The notes: generated by a model from the letters alone, not told the origin. A stretch of DNA of 64,000 nt from Falseniella ignava CCUG 37419 (GCF_000301055.1 NZ_JH932300.1:663339-727338); one strand, 5' to 3'. Shown: positions 9,192 to 17,551, numbered from the stretch's first letter. A program made the numbers and translations.

Positions 9192-10196
9192 ATGTCAAGT
9201 TGGTTACAAGATATACAGCGTTTATTTCGATTAATAACCCATATCTTTGGCGTCATTGCCACACTATTTTTAATCAATCAATTTATGTTGTTTTACCGAT
9301 TATTGGCTTCAATTCATACGTATCTTGCTTTGGCAGTGACTTTGATTATTTTACTCTTACTTAGTTATTTATTTTATCGTGTTTGGCGAATTTATCACGG
9401 ACCCAAAGCAATGAAAACTTTACCGCACAATTATACACGTCAGGAGTTGTTAAAATACTTAATTCAAATGGAGCGAATTGTACGTCATAACCCGAATATC
9501 AGTGTTGTACCTGAAAAGTTACCTGAAGTTGAGATTGCTTCAATCATCGATGAGGATGAAGTTGAACAACAGATTCAACTTTATCAAACACAGATTGAAT
9601 CGATGTTATCGCAATTAGAATCGGAATCTAATCAAATTATTCAAGAAAATGCGAATGCGTTATTTATAAGTACTGCGATCAGTCAAAATGGTGTTTTAGA
9701 TAGTGCAATGGTCTTGTATACATTAGGGCGTATGATCTATCAATTAGCTAGGTTATATGAGACCTATCCGACCTTACAGAGCTTGTTTCGCCTATATAGT
9801 CAGGTAATTACAGCTGTTTTAGCAGCACGTTCCATTGAGGATTATGATCTTATTGAATCACAGCTTGAACCGGTCATTACATCGGTTGTTGGTGAGAGCT
9901 TAGCTTCAATGATTCCTGGGATGGTTCCAATAACGAATTTAATTATTAGTTCAGTTCTAGAAGGCTCGATTAATGCATTCTTAACTTTACGTGTTGGTTA
10001 TATTACCCAATCATACTTAGGACAATATGAAGAGCGTGAGCAACGACAGCTTCGAACATTTGCTTCTAATTATGCGATTAAACAGATGACGGCGATTTTA
10101 AATAAAAATTCAAAATATATTGTCAAATCGCTTGCGAAAGCTACAAAAAATGCGAGTGTCAATTCTGCTCGCAAGTGGTTTAACTTTGATTCATAA
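9192..10196 (+). CDS. DUF697-like membrane protein
   Basis: 334 residues from the ATG at 9192, chosen because AAAGGATGG ends at a proper distance; an ATG nine bases earlier would overlap the binding site. Two membrane helices lie near the N-terminus (about 15-40 and 45-70). A glutamine/glutamate-rich, probably coiled region follows (about 115-150). Then comes an alpha-helical block with VLDSAMVLYTLGRMIYQLAR and a hydrophobic SMIPGMVPITNLIISSVL, as in the DUF697 family. No enzymatic role is known. It is a single gene with its own promoter and a strong terminator. Confidence 0.65.
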   Translation: MSSWLQDIQRLFRLITHIFGVIATLFLINQFMLFYRLLASIHTYLALAVTLIILLLLSYLFYRVWRIYHGPKAMKTLPHNYTRQELLKYLIQMERIVRHNPNISVVPEKLPEVEIASIIDEDEVEQQIQLYQTQIESMLSQLESESNQIIQENANALFISTAISQNGVLDSAMVLYTLGRMIYQLARLYETYPTLQSLFRLYSQVITAVLAARSIEDYDLIESQLEPVITSVVGESLASMIPGMVPITNLIISSVLEGSINAFLTLRVGYITQSYLGQYEEREQRQLRTFASNYAIKQMTAILNKNSKYIVKSLAKATKNASVNSARKWFNFDS

Positions 10197-10208
10197 ATAA
10201 AAATAAAA

Positions 10209-10246
10209 GATGAATTCTCATTATGAGGTGAGAATTCATCTTTTTT
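10209..10246. terminator. Bidirectional terminator between convergent genes
   Basis: A perfect 12-bp stem (GATGAATTCTCA with TGAGAATTCATC) and an 8-base loop, flanked by A4 upstream and T6 downstream. It can stop the DUF697-like gene from the left and metQ from the right. Confidence 0.9.
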
Positions 10247-10257
10247 AATATAATAAA

Positions 10258-11091
10258 TTATTCTGCGGTCGTTTCGTCGCTTTCAAGCTCGAATGCTGGA
10301 CGAAGGTGTCCTTCTTCGGATAATTTTTCTAAAAATTCATAGACTTCTGGAGAAGTGAATGCATCTTTTAATGCTTTCGTAGCTTCACTATTAACGTTTT
10401 CTTTACGAACCACTACTGTAATTGCAAAAGTATTGTCTTCTTCATCTTCTAAGAAAAGTGCATCTTCTGGTGTTAAGTCAATTTTTGCAATATAAGTTGG
10501 ATAGTTAAATACTAATTCTACTCCATCTTCATAAGCTCCAGTTAAATTTAGTAGATCAACGGAAGTAAATTGAAGGTTTTTAGGGTTTTCTTTAATATCA
10601 TCCACTGTTGGTAATGCATCTTTTTCTTCAAGTGTAATTAGACCTTGTTGTGCTAAAATTAATAGTGCACGAGCTTCGTTGGTTGGATCTGATGGAATGG
10701 CAACTTCAGCCCCGTCTTCAATATCTTCAATTGATTGATAAACCGGTGAATAAAAACCTACAACCGCATTATAGATAGGCTGAATTGCTTCTAAATCAGC
10801 ATCACGTTCTTCGTTAAACATTGCCATAAATGGTTGATGTTGAGCAAAACTTGCATAAGCTTCATCATGGAATACTGCTTCGTTATATTGAATGTTATCA
10901 GAAACTTCTACTAATTCAATTGAATAAGGCTCTGCGATGTTTTTAGCTGCTAATTCGACAATATCTGTCATTGGTGGTAAGTGTGAAGCAACGCGTAATA
11001 CATGCTCTTCTTCTGCTTGGGCTGTTAGTAAGCTAGAAGCAGTCGATAATGCAAGTGCTGAAATAGATAAAGTTTTTACTAATTTTTTCAC
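10258..11091 (-). CDS. metQ: MetQ/NlpA-family substrate-binding protein lacking a lipobox
   Basis: 277 residues with the NlpA-type periplasmic-binding fold: LRVASHLPPMTDIVELAA at the start, NEAVFHDEAYASFAQHQPFM, then VAIPSDPTNEARALLIL. Family members bind methionine or small peptides for MetNI importers. The start is GTG at 11091 behind AAGGAG. The signal peptide ends in LLTAQA followed by Glu residues, a signal-peptidase-I type site. There is no cysteine anywhere in the protein, so it cannot be lipid-anchored in the usual way. It is last in the metN-metI-metQ operon. Substrate is not proven. Confidence 0.82.
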   Translation of the reverse strand: MKKLVKTLSISALALSTASSLLTAQAEEEHVLRVASHLPPMTDIVELAAKNIAEPYSIELVEVSDNIQYNEAVFHDEAYASFAQHQPFMAMFNEERDADLEAIQPIYNAVVGFYSPVYQSIEDIEDGAEVAIPSDPTNEARALLILAQQGLITLEEKDALPTVDDIKENPKNLQFTSVDLLNLTGAYEDGVELVFNYPTYIAKIDLTPEDALFLEDEEDNTFAITVVVRKENVNSEATKALKDAFTSPEVYEFLEKLSEEGHLRPAFELESDETTAE

Positions 11092-11120
11092 TACTAAAAA
11101 ATCTCCTTTTCGAATGTGTT

Positions 11121-11813
11121 TTATCGTTTATCAATTTTTTGAGCGAGTTTTAGCCCAAAGTATTGAAATATTTGTACTAGAATAATAATTAGTACAATTG
11201 CAAAGTACATGATATCTGATTCGTATCGTTGATAGCCGTAACGAATCGCAAAGTCGCCAATACCACCTCCCCCAATAACCCCCATAATTGTTGAGTACGA
11301 TAAGAAGCTAACAAATGCAGTTGTAAATCCAATAATTAATGAACTGCGAGCTTCTACGTATAAAAATTTAAACACAATTTGCCAGATCGTTGCTCCCATG
11401 GCTTGAGCTGTCTCGATAATTCCGATCGGGACATCAAATAAGGACTGTTCTACAAAACGAGCGTATAAAGCTGATGCAATCACCATCATTGAAAATGATG
11501 CTGCAACCGGATTTCCAGTAGCCCGTCCATAAAGCATCCGAACTACGGGTTGTAACGCTACAACGAGTAGTAAGAATGGGAATGAGCGAATGATATTAAT
11601 AACTAAACTCAAGAGAGAATGAGCTATTCGTGCCCAACGTTTTTGACCAAGTAAATCTTGTTTGGCTGCTAAAAATAAGAAAGTGCCTAAAGGTAATCCA
11701 ACACCAACTGCAGCTAAGGTACTAAATCCCATCATAATCATTGTTTCTTTTAAACTGATAAATAATTTCGGCCAATATTCAGTAATTCGTTCGATTAGAT
11801 ATGACCATTCCAT
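11121..11813 (-). CDS. metI: MetI-family ABC transporter permease
   Basis: 230 residues with five predicted membrane helices. The coupling motif region ETAQAMGATIWQIVFKFLY matches the EAA loop of importer permeases, and MGVIGGGGIGDFAIRYGYQR is the characteristic MetI C-terminal signature. The ATG at 11813 lies inside the end of metN (19-base overlap), indicating translational coupling. Confidence 0.9.
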   Translation of the reverse strand: MEWSYLIERITEYWPKLFISLKETMIMMGFSTLAAVGVGLPLGTFLFLAAKQDLLGQKRWARIAHSLLSLVINIIRSFPFLLLVVALQPVVRMLYGRATGNPVAASFSMMVIASALYARFVEQSLFDVPIGIIETAQAMGATIWQIVFKFLYVEARSSLIIGFTTAFVSFLSYSTIMGVIGGGGIGDFAIRYGYQRYESDIMYFAIVLIIILVQIFQYFGLKLAQKIDKR

Positions 11814-12544
11814 TGACCTAACTCCTCTCTAACACGTTGACGATAGTTATGTCGAGGCATTTTATATTCTACATTTTGATGGTGAAATTGATCCACAATT
11901 TGTCCACGTTCCATAACGACGACGCGAGAGCTCAATTGTTTAATCACATCCAACTCATGCGTTACAATCACCATTGTCGTATCAAATTGCTTTTGAGCTT
12001 GTCTAAGTAAATCAACAATCTCTTCTGTCGTTGTTTGATCTAAGGCAGAAGTGGGTTCGTCACACAATAATATTTTAGGTTGATTAATTAAAGCACGTGC
12101 AATACCTACTCGCTGCTTTTGTCCGCCGGATAATTGACTTGGATACGCATGTCGATAATCGGATAATCCAACGAACTCAAGCAATTCTTCTGGCGGTGTA
12201 TAATGTTTAGAATGGGCAATATGAACAGGCAATAAAATATTTTCAGCAACGGTTTTATTTGCTAAAAGATTAAATTGTTGGAAGATCATCCCAATCTGTT
12301 GTCTCAATAGACGTAACTCCTGATGCTTAAGTGACATGACATCTTGTTGATTTACTTTAATGGTTCCTTGATCAGGTTTTTCTAATAAATTGATGCACCG
12401 GAGTAAAGTTGATTTACCTGCCCCACTCTCACCTACAATTCCTACAATTTCTGAAGGATTAATAGTTAAAGATACATCATCGAGCGCTTTGATATGTCGA
12501 TGTTTTGTGCGATAAGATTTTGTAAGATGACTTAGTTCAATCAA
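11795..12544 (-). CDS. metN: MetN-like ABC importer ATPase, short form without C-terminal regulatory domain
   Basis: 249 residues. Walker A GESGAGKST, Q-loop MIFQQFNLL, signature LSGGQKQR, Walker B ILLCDEPTSALD and the switch His in VTHE are all intact. The start is TTG at 12544 with GGGGGAAG upstream. Typical MetN is about 340 residues, with a C-terminal NIL/ACT-like domain that binds methionine and inhibits transport. Here the protein stops shortly after the ATPase core, so that feedback site is absent. Operon order metN-metI-metQ supports the family call; the true cargo may be methionine or a related amino acid or peptide. Confidence 0.85.
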   Translation of the reverse strand: MIELSHLTKSYRTKHRHIKALDDVSLTINPSEIVGIVGESGAGKSTLLRCINLLEKPDQGTIKVNQQDVMSLKHQELRLLRQQIGMIFQQFNLLANKTVAENILLPVHIAHSKHYTPPEELLEFVGLSDYRHAYPSQLSGGQKQRVGIARALINQPKILLCDEPTSALDQTTTEEIVDLLRQAQKQFDTTMVIVTHELDVIKQLSSRVVVMERGQIVDQFHHQNVEYKMPRHNYRQRVREELGQWNGHI

Positions 12545-12618
12545 TTTACTTCCCCCATCATTATGATATAGTAGATGTATCTATTTAATGACCTAAAAAA
12601 TAATTATAGCCACAAATT

Positions 12619-12646
12619 ATTATATCAGACTCAAAAGATGTGTCTA
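12619..12646 (-). promoter_or_regulatory. Promoter of the metN-metI-metQ operon
   Basis: On the minus strand TAGACA (12646-12641), a 16-base spacer and a perfect TATAAT (12624-12619). The resulting leader is only about 70 bases and shows no S-box or T-box architecture. Confidence 0.55.
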
Positions 12647-12673
12647 GTATTAAGTTAGTGAAGGAGCAAAATA

Positions 12674-13318
12674 ATGTTAACACAAGATAGTGCTTGTTAT
12701 GTTATCCAAGAGATTATTAAGTTATATCCCGATGTTGAAACTATTTTAGAGTATGACACCCCTTTTCAACTATTAATTGCTGTCATGCTGAGTGCTCAGA
12801 CGACGGATATCGCAGTTAACAAAGTGACACGAAAATTATTCAAAGATTATCCAACCGCTTTAGATTTATCCAAAGCAACCCCAAAAGAAATCGAACCTTA
12901 CTTGAAATCAATTGGATTGTTTCGGAATAAATCAAAATTTATCGTTGAGTGTAGTCAACAAATTATGTCTGATTTTGATGGAGTGGTGCCCAAAGAGCGG
13001 AAAGAACTTGAAAGTCTTTCTGGAGTAGGTCGTAAAACTGCCAATGTTGTCATGAGCATTGCCTTTGATATCCCAGCCTTTGCGGTAGATACCCATGTGA
13101 GTCGTGTATGTAAACACCATGAAATCGTTCCGGAAAATGCGACCGTACGACAAATTGAAGACTATATTGTATCAATCTTACCTGCGGAAGATTTAACACA
13201 GGCACATCAATCCATCATCTATTTTGGCCGAAATGTTTGTCACCCACGTAATCCAATTTGTCATCAGTATCCTCAACTCTACCAGAATCTAGAATATATG
13301 GATAATCAAAATTTTTAA
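12674..13318 (+). CDS. nth: Endonuclease III (DNA glycosylase/AP lyase) with incomplete Fe-S motif
   Basis: 214 residues. The helix-hairpin-helix LSGVGRKTANVV carries catalytic Lys121, and Asp139 follows in AFAVDTHVSR. The enzyme removes oxidised pyrimidines and cuts the abasic site in base excision repair. The C-terminal cluster motif is normally C-X6-C-X2-C-X5-C. Here Cys189 and Cys196 are kept, but the last two positions are Tyr199 and Asn205, so a [4Fe-4S] cluster cannot be bound in the usual way. GAAGGAG precedes the ATG. The Tn916-type element begins within a few bases of the stop codon. Confidence 0.93.
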   Translation: MLTQDSACYVIQEIIKLYPDVETILEYDTPFQLLIAVMLSAQTTDIAVNKVTRKLFKDYPTALDLSKATPKEIEPYLKSIGLFRNKSKFIVECSQQIMSDFDGVVPKERKELESLSGVGRKTANVVMSIAFDIPAFAVDTHVSRVCKHHEIVPENATVRQIEDYIVSILPAEDLTQAHQSIIYFGRNVCHPRNPICHQYPQLYQNLEYMDNQNF

Positions 13319-13322
13319 GCAA

Positions 13323-13348
13323 AAAATAGCATAAAAATCTAGTTATCC
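13323..13348 (+). repeat. Left terminal imperfect inverted repeat of the Tn916-type element
   Basis: Matches the reverse complement of 31331-31356 at 19 of 26 positions by hand alignment, fitting the imperfect terminal repeats described for Tn916. Int core sites lie at these ends. Confidence 0.8.
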
Positions 13349-13394
13349 GCATAAAAACTGGACTTATCACACTTTATCAAGGTCAAAACCACTC

Positions 13395-13416
13395 AATTTA
13401 CTACTAATTTACTACT
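13395..13416 (+). repeat. Paired 11-bp DR-2 type integrase arm sites, left end
   Basis: Two perfect tandem copies of AATTTACTACT (13395-13405 and 13406-13416). A further copy plus a two-mismatch copy lie at 31195-31216 near the other end. In Tn916 such DR-2 repeats are bound by the N-terminal arm-binding domain of Int during excision and integration. Confidence 0.8.
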
Positions 13417-13500
13417 TATGAATGAGCTTTGATACGACGATTTATCCTTGAAAAGTGAAGATATAAAGATACTTCCAATAAAATTTGAATATTTAATAGG

Positions 13501-13534
13501 TAGACACTTCAAAAAATGAGGTGTCTATTTTTTT
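13501..13534 (+). terminator. Hairpin terminator at the left end of the element
   Basis: TAGACACTTC and GAGGTGTCTA pair around a 7-base A-rich loop, followed by T7. It lies 27 bases before orf24, so it can block chromosomal read-through from nth. In the excised circle it would also lie in the path of transcripts coming round from int. Confidence 0.75.
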
Positions 13535-13560
13535 ACCCGATTTTGAAAGGAAGTGAACTT

Positions 13561-13635
13561 ATGAAAACAAAAAATCAAGAATCAAAAGGTCGTTCCCCAC
13601 TCTTTAAGACCATCAAACATTCATTCAGCCAATAA
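13561..13635 (+). CDS. orf24: Tn916 Orf24, very small basic protein
   Basis: 24 residues, starting MKTKNQESKGRSPLF, with a good AAGGAAGTG binding site. First gene of the conjugation operon. Function unknown. Named by position and by its place in the Tn916 gene order; too short for homology to carry weight on its own. Confidence 0.6.
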   Translation: MKTKNQESKGRSPLFKTIKHSFSQ

Positions 13636-13657
13636 AAAAGAAAGGATAGGTAAAAAT

Positions 13658-13972
13658 ATGGAACTTAAATTTGTGATTCCCAACATGGAAAAAACATTCG
13701 GCAATTTAGAATTTGCTGGCGAGGATAAAGTCGTTCAGCGAAGAATCAACGGACGGCTAACTGTCTTATCAAGAAGCTATAATCTCTATTCTGATGTTCA
13801 AAGAGCAGATGATATTGTGGTGGTGCTTCCTGCTGAAGCTGGCGAAAAACATTTCGGCTTTGAGGAACGTGTGAAGTTAGTCAATCCACGTATTACCGCA
13901 GAGGGCTACAAAATCGGCACTCGTGGTTTTACAAATTACCTTTTACATGCTGACGACATGATAAAAGAATAA
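13658..13972 (+). CDS. orf23: Tn916 Orf23, YdcP-type protein
   Basis: 104 residues with a clear AAAGGAT binding site. I recognise it as Tn916 Orf23, of the YdcP-like family (DUF961) found at the head of ICE transfer operons. It has no membrane segment and no known catalytic motif. Its partner Orf22 next door is a distant paralogue, sharing the FGxLxF...R.....R...L block near the N-terminus. Presumed accessory role in DNA transfer. Confidence 0.9.
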   Translation: MELKFVIPNMEKTFGNLEFAGEDKVVQRRINGRLTVLSRSYNLYSDVQRADDIVVVLPAEAGEKHFGFEERVKLVNPRITAEGYKIGTRGFTNYLLHADDMIKE

Positions 13973-13987
13973 AGAAAGAGAGGAAAA

Positions 13988-14374
13988 ATGATGAGATTAG
14001 CAAATGGCATTGTATTAGATAAAGACACGACTTTTGGAGAATTGAAATTCTCTGCTCTACGTCGTGAAGTGAGAATCCAAAATGAAGACGGGTCGGTTTC
14101 AGATGAAATCAAGGAACGTACCTATGACTTAAAATCCAAAGGACAAGGACGCATGATTCAAGTAAGTATTCCTGCCAGCGTGCCTTTGAAAGAGTTTGAT
14201 TATAACGCACGGGTGGAACTTATCAATCCCATTGCGGACACCGTTGCTACTGCCACCTATCAAGGAGCAGATGTTGACTGGTATATCAAGGCAGACGATA
14301 TTGTGCTGACAAAGGATTCTAGTTCATTCAAAGCTCAACCACAAGCAAAGAAAGAACCGACACAAGACAAATAG
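13988..14374 (+). CDS. orf22: Tn916 Orf22, YdcP-type protein
   Basis: 128 residues from the first of two adjacent ATGs (13988 and 13991; the second has better spacing to GAGAGG). A soluble DUF961-family protein and paralogue of Orf23. It ends in a Lys/Gln-rich polar tail. Its conserved place between orf23 and the coupling protein in Tn916-like and ICEBs1-like elements implies a transfer role, not defined. Confidence 0.9.
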   Translation: MMRLANGIVLDKDTTFGELKFSALRREVRIQNEDGSVSDEIKERTYDLKSKGQGRMIQVSIPASVPLKEFDYNARVELINPIADTVATATYQGADVDWYIKADDIVLTKDSSSFKAQPQAKKEPTQDK

Positions 14375-14402
14375 TCGCTAGGTAGAAAGGAGACTTTTTC
14401 GC

Positions 14403-15788
14403 ATGAAACAGCGTGGTAAAAGGATTCGCCCATCTGGTAAAGATTTAGTCTTTCATTTTACGATAGCGTCACTCCTGCCTGTTTTCCTGCTGGTTGTCGG
14501 ACTGTTTCATGTGAAGACAATCCAGCAGATCAACTGGCAGGATTTTAACCTATCACAAGCAGATAAGATTGACATTCCCTATTTAATTATCAGTTTCAGT
14601 GTCGCAATTCTTATCTGCTTGCTGGTAGCGTTTGTATTCAAACGGGTTCGCTATGATACGGTTAAACAACTTTACCACCGTCAAAAACTGGCAAAGATGA
14701 TACTTGAAAACAAGTGGTATGAATCTGAACAGGTCAAAACAGAGGGTTTCTTTAAAGATAGTGCTGGTCGTACAAAGGAAAAGATAACCTACTTCCCTAA
14801 AATGTATTATCGACTTAAAAATGGCTTGATACAGATACGGGTGGAAATCACGCTGGGAAAATATCAAGACCAACTCTTACACTTGGAAAAGAAATTAGAG
14901 AGTGGCTTGTACTGTGAGCTGACGGATAAAGAGTTAAAGGATTCCTATGTGGAATATACTTTGCTCTATGACACCATAGCCAGTCGTATTTCTATTGATG
15001 AAGTAGAAGCTAAAGATGGTAAACTTCGCTTAATGAAAAACGTATGGTGGGAATATGATAAGCTCCCTCATATGTTGATTGCTGGTGGTACAGGTGGCGG
15101 TAAAACTTACTTTATACTGACACTGATTGAAGCCTTGCTTCATACAGATTCAAAACTGTATATTCTTGACCCGAAAAATGCTGACCTTGCGGACTTAGGT
15201 TCTGTGATGGCAAATGTCTACTATAGAAAAGAAGACTTGCTTTCTTGCATTGAAACATTCTATGAAGAAATGATGAAACGTAGTGAGGAAATGAAGCAGA
15301 TGAAGAACTATAAGACTGGCAAAAATTATGCTTACTTAGGTCTCCCGGCACACTTCTTAATCTTTGATGAATACGTCGCTTTCATGGAAATGCTGGGAAC
15401 AAAAGAAAACACCGCAGTTATGAATAAGCTGAAACAGATTGTCATGTTAGGTCGTCAAGCTGGCTTCTTTCTAATACTGGCTTGTCAACGTCCAGACGCA
15501 AAATATTTAGGCGACGGAATCCGTGATCAGTTTAATTTCAGAGTGGCTTTAGGTCGTATGTCTGAAATGGGCTATGGCATGATGTTTGGCAGTGACGTAC
15601 AAAAGGATTTCTTCTTAAAGCGAATCAAAGGTCGTGGCTATGTTGATGTAGGAACAAGTGTCATATCAGAGTTTTATACTCCCCTTGTACCAAAAGGATA
15701 TGATTTCTTGGAGGAAATTAAAAAGTTATCCAACAGCAGACAGTCCACGCAGGCGACGTGCGAAGCGGAAGTCGCAGGTGTGGACTGA
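14403..15788 (+). CDS. orf21: Tn916 Orf21, FtsK/SpoIIIE-type coupling protein
   Basis: 461 residues. Two N-terminal membrane helices (about 20-40 and 57-80) precede a DNA-pumping ATPase domain with Walker A AGGTGGGKTY (about residue 226) and Walker B FLIFDEY. In Tn916 it links the relaxase-DNA complex at oriT to the mating channel, like the T4SS coupling proteins. oriT lies directly downstream, followed by the relaxase gene. Confidence 0.94.
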   Translation: MKQRGKRIRPSGKDLVFHFTIASLLPVFLLVVGLFHVKTIQQINWQDFNLSQADKIDIPYLIISFSVAILICLLVAFVFKRVRYDTVKQLYHRQKLAKMILENKWYESEQVKTEGFFKDSAGRTKEKITYFPKMYYRLKNGLIQIRVEITLGKYQDQLLHLEKKLESGLYCELTDKELKDSYVEYTLLYDTIASRISIDEVEAKDGKLRLMKNVWWEYDKLPHMLIAGGTGGGKTYFILTLIEALLHTDSKLYILDPKNADLADLGSVMANVYYRKEDLLSCIETFYEEMMKRSEEMKQMKNYKTGKNYAYLGLPAHFLIFDEYVAFMEMLGTKENTAVMNKLKQIVMLGRQAGFFLILACQRPDAKYLGDGIRDQFNFRVALGRMSEMGYGMMFGSDVQKDFFLKRIKGRGYVDVGTSVISEFYTPLVPKGYDFLEEIKKLSNSRQSTQATCEAEVAGVD

Positions 15789-15965
15789 TCTTGCTGGCTG
15801 GTGTGGCAATAGCCACGCCAGCACTTAACCCCCCGTATCTAACAGGGGGGTACAAATCGACAGGAAACAGTCAAAAAAACATTAGAAAATCCTTTGGTTA
15901 CAAGGGATTTACAAAATTTCAGCGTATGTCAAATGGGCTTTAAAAGTTGACATACGCCTTTTTGA
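15789..15965 (+). other. oriT: Tn916 oriT region
   Basis: Intergenic stretch between orf21 and orf20, the known place of the Tn916 origin of transfer. It holds a strong inverted repeat at 15828-15851 (ACCCCCC with GGGGGGT around a 10-base spacer). The relaxase Orf20 acts here to start single-strand transfer. A smaller GCTGGC/GCCAGC pair lies at about 15793-15822. Confidence 0.8.
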
Positions 15966-17171
15966 TTGGAGGGATTTTTACTGAATGAACAAACTTGGTT
16001 ACAGCATTTAAAAGAAAAACGCTTGGCTTATGGACTATCTCAAAACCGTTTAGCTGTTGCGACTGGTATTACAAGGCAGTATCTAAGCGATATTGAAACA
16101 GGAAAAGTCAAGCCATCAGAGGATTTACAGCAGTCCCTTTGGGAAGCTCTGGAACGCTTCAATCCCGACGCTCCCCTTGAAATGCTGTTTGATTATGTAA
16201 GGATTCGCTTTCCGACAACAGACGTACAGCAGGTGGTCGAAAACATCTTACAACTGAAACTGTCCTATTTTCTTCATGAGGACTATGGTTTCTATTCTTA
16301 TTCAGAGCATTATGCTTTAGGCGACATATTCGTCCTTTGCTCCCATGAACTGGACAAAGGAGTTCTGGTGGAATTGAAAGGTCGTGGGTGCAGACAATTT
16401 GAAAGCTATCTTCTGGCACAACAAAGAAGCTGGTATGAGTTCTTTATGGACGTTTTGGTGGCTGGCGGTGTGATGAAACGCCTTGACCTTGCCATTAACG
16501 ATAAGACAGGGATTTTGAATATCCCTGTACTCACTGAAAAGTGCCAACAGGAAGAATGTATCTCCGTCTTCCGCAGTTTTAAAAGCTATCGCAGTGGCGA
16601 ACTGGTACGCAAAGAGGAAAAGGAATGTATGGGAAACACCCTCTATATCGGTTCATTACAAAGTGAAGTTTATTTCTGTATCTATGAAAAGGACTACGAG
16701 CAGTACAAGAAAAATGATATTCCCATTGAAGACGCAGAAGTAAAAAACCGTTTTGAGATTCGATTGAAAAATGAGCGTGCCTATTATGTAGTCCGTGATT
16801 TACTCGTCTATGACAATCCAGAGCATACCGCCTTTAAAATTATCAATCGGTATATCCGTTTTGTAGATAAAGACGATTCCAAACCTCGTTCTGATTGGAA
16901 ACTGAATGAAGAATGGGCTTGGTTTATTGGGAACAATCGTGAACGATTAAAACTAACCACAAAACCAGAGCCTTACTCCTTCCAAAGGACGCTGAACTGG
17001 CTATCTCATCAAGTTGCCCCGACCTTAAAGGTTGCGATTAAACTTGATGAAATCAACCAGACGCAGGTTGTAAAAGACATTCTCGACCATGCGAAACTGA
17101 CAGACCGACACAAGCAGATTTTGAAGCAACAGTCAGTAAAAGAACAGGACGTGATAACAACAAAAAAATAA
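15966..17171 (+). CDS. orf20: Tn916 Orf20, MobT-type relaxase
   Basis: Up to 401 residues. An N-terminal XRE-like helix-turn-helix (SQNRLAVATGITRQYLSDIE) precedes a rolling-circle replication initiator (Rep_trans) domain. In Tn916 it nicks oriT with help from Int. The start is unclear: TTG at 15966 overlaps the GGAGGG binding site, while CTG at 15981 has ideal spacing and costs only five residues. Conserved aromatic and acidic residues of the relaxase core lie between about 170 and 300. Confidence 0.92.
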   Translation: MEGFLLNEQTWLQHLKEKRLAYGLSQNRLAVATGITRQYLSDIETGKVKPSEDLQQSLWEALERFNPDAPLEMLFDYVRIRFPTTDVQQVVENILQLKLSYFLHEDYGFYSYSEHYALGDIFVLCSHELDKGVLVELKGRGCRQFESYLLAQQRSWYEFFMDVLVAGGVMKRLDLAINDKTGILNIPVLTEKCQQEECISVFRSFKSYRSGELVRKEEKECMGNTLYIGSLQSEVYFCIYEKDYEQYKKNDIPIEDAEVKNRFEIRLKNERAYYVVRDLLVYDNPEHTAFKIINRYIRFVDKDDSKPRSDWKLNEEWAWFIGNNRERLKLTTKPEPYSFQRTLNWLSHQVAPTLKVAIKLDEINQTQVVKDILDHAKLTDRHKQILKQQSVKEQDVITTKK

Positions 17172-17213
17172 CTCAAATACAAATTCATTGAATATAGAGA
17201 GGAGAACATTTTT

Positions 17214-17435
17214 ATGAATTTTGGACAAAACCTTTATAACTGGTTTCTATCAAACGCTCAATCACTGGTGCTTTTAGCAATCGTTGTGATTGGCTTGTAT
17301 CTTGGCTTCAAGCGTGAGTTTAGCAAACTGATTGGCTTTTTAATTATTGCGATTATTGCGGTTGGCTTAGTCTTCAACGCTGCTGGAGTAAAAGACATTT
17401 TACTAGAGCTATTCAATCGCATTATTGGTGCTTAA
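17214..17435 (+). CDS. orf19: Tn916 Orf19, small membrane protein
   Basis: 73 residues with two hydrophobic helices (about 17-31 and 40-55) linked by a short basic loop, LGFKREFSK. GAGAGGAG precedes the ATG. Small proteins like this sit in the same place in many Gram-positive ICEs and are thought to be part of the mating channel. Confidence 0.88.
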   Translation: MNFGQNLYNWFLSNAQSLVLLAIVVIGLYLGFKREFSKLIGFLIIAIIAVGLVFNAAGVKDILLELFNRIIGA

Positions 17436-17551
17436 ATAAAACCGTTCTTTTGTGGAATATAAGTGGTTTTCTTATGTTCCGCAAAGGAATGGTACACCAA
17501 ACGAAGTGCGGTAGGGATTTTTGAATCTCTACAAAGAAAGGACGTGAATAT

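Noticed and set aside
9089-9277. 62-residue minus-strand ORF between gtcA and the DUF697-like gene
   Set aside because: It overlaps both promoters and the start of the plus-strand gene, with no binding site or recognisable sequence.
12545-12673. S-box or T-box riboswitch before metN
   Set aside because: The leader is only about 70 bases, with no SAM-riboswitch stems and no T-box sequence.
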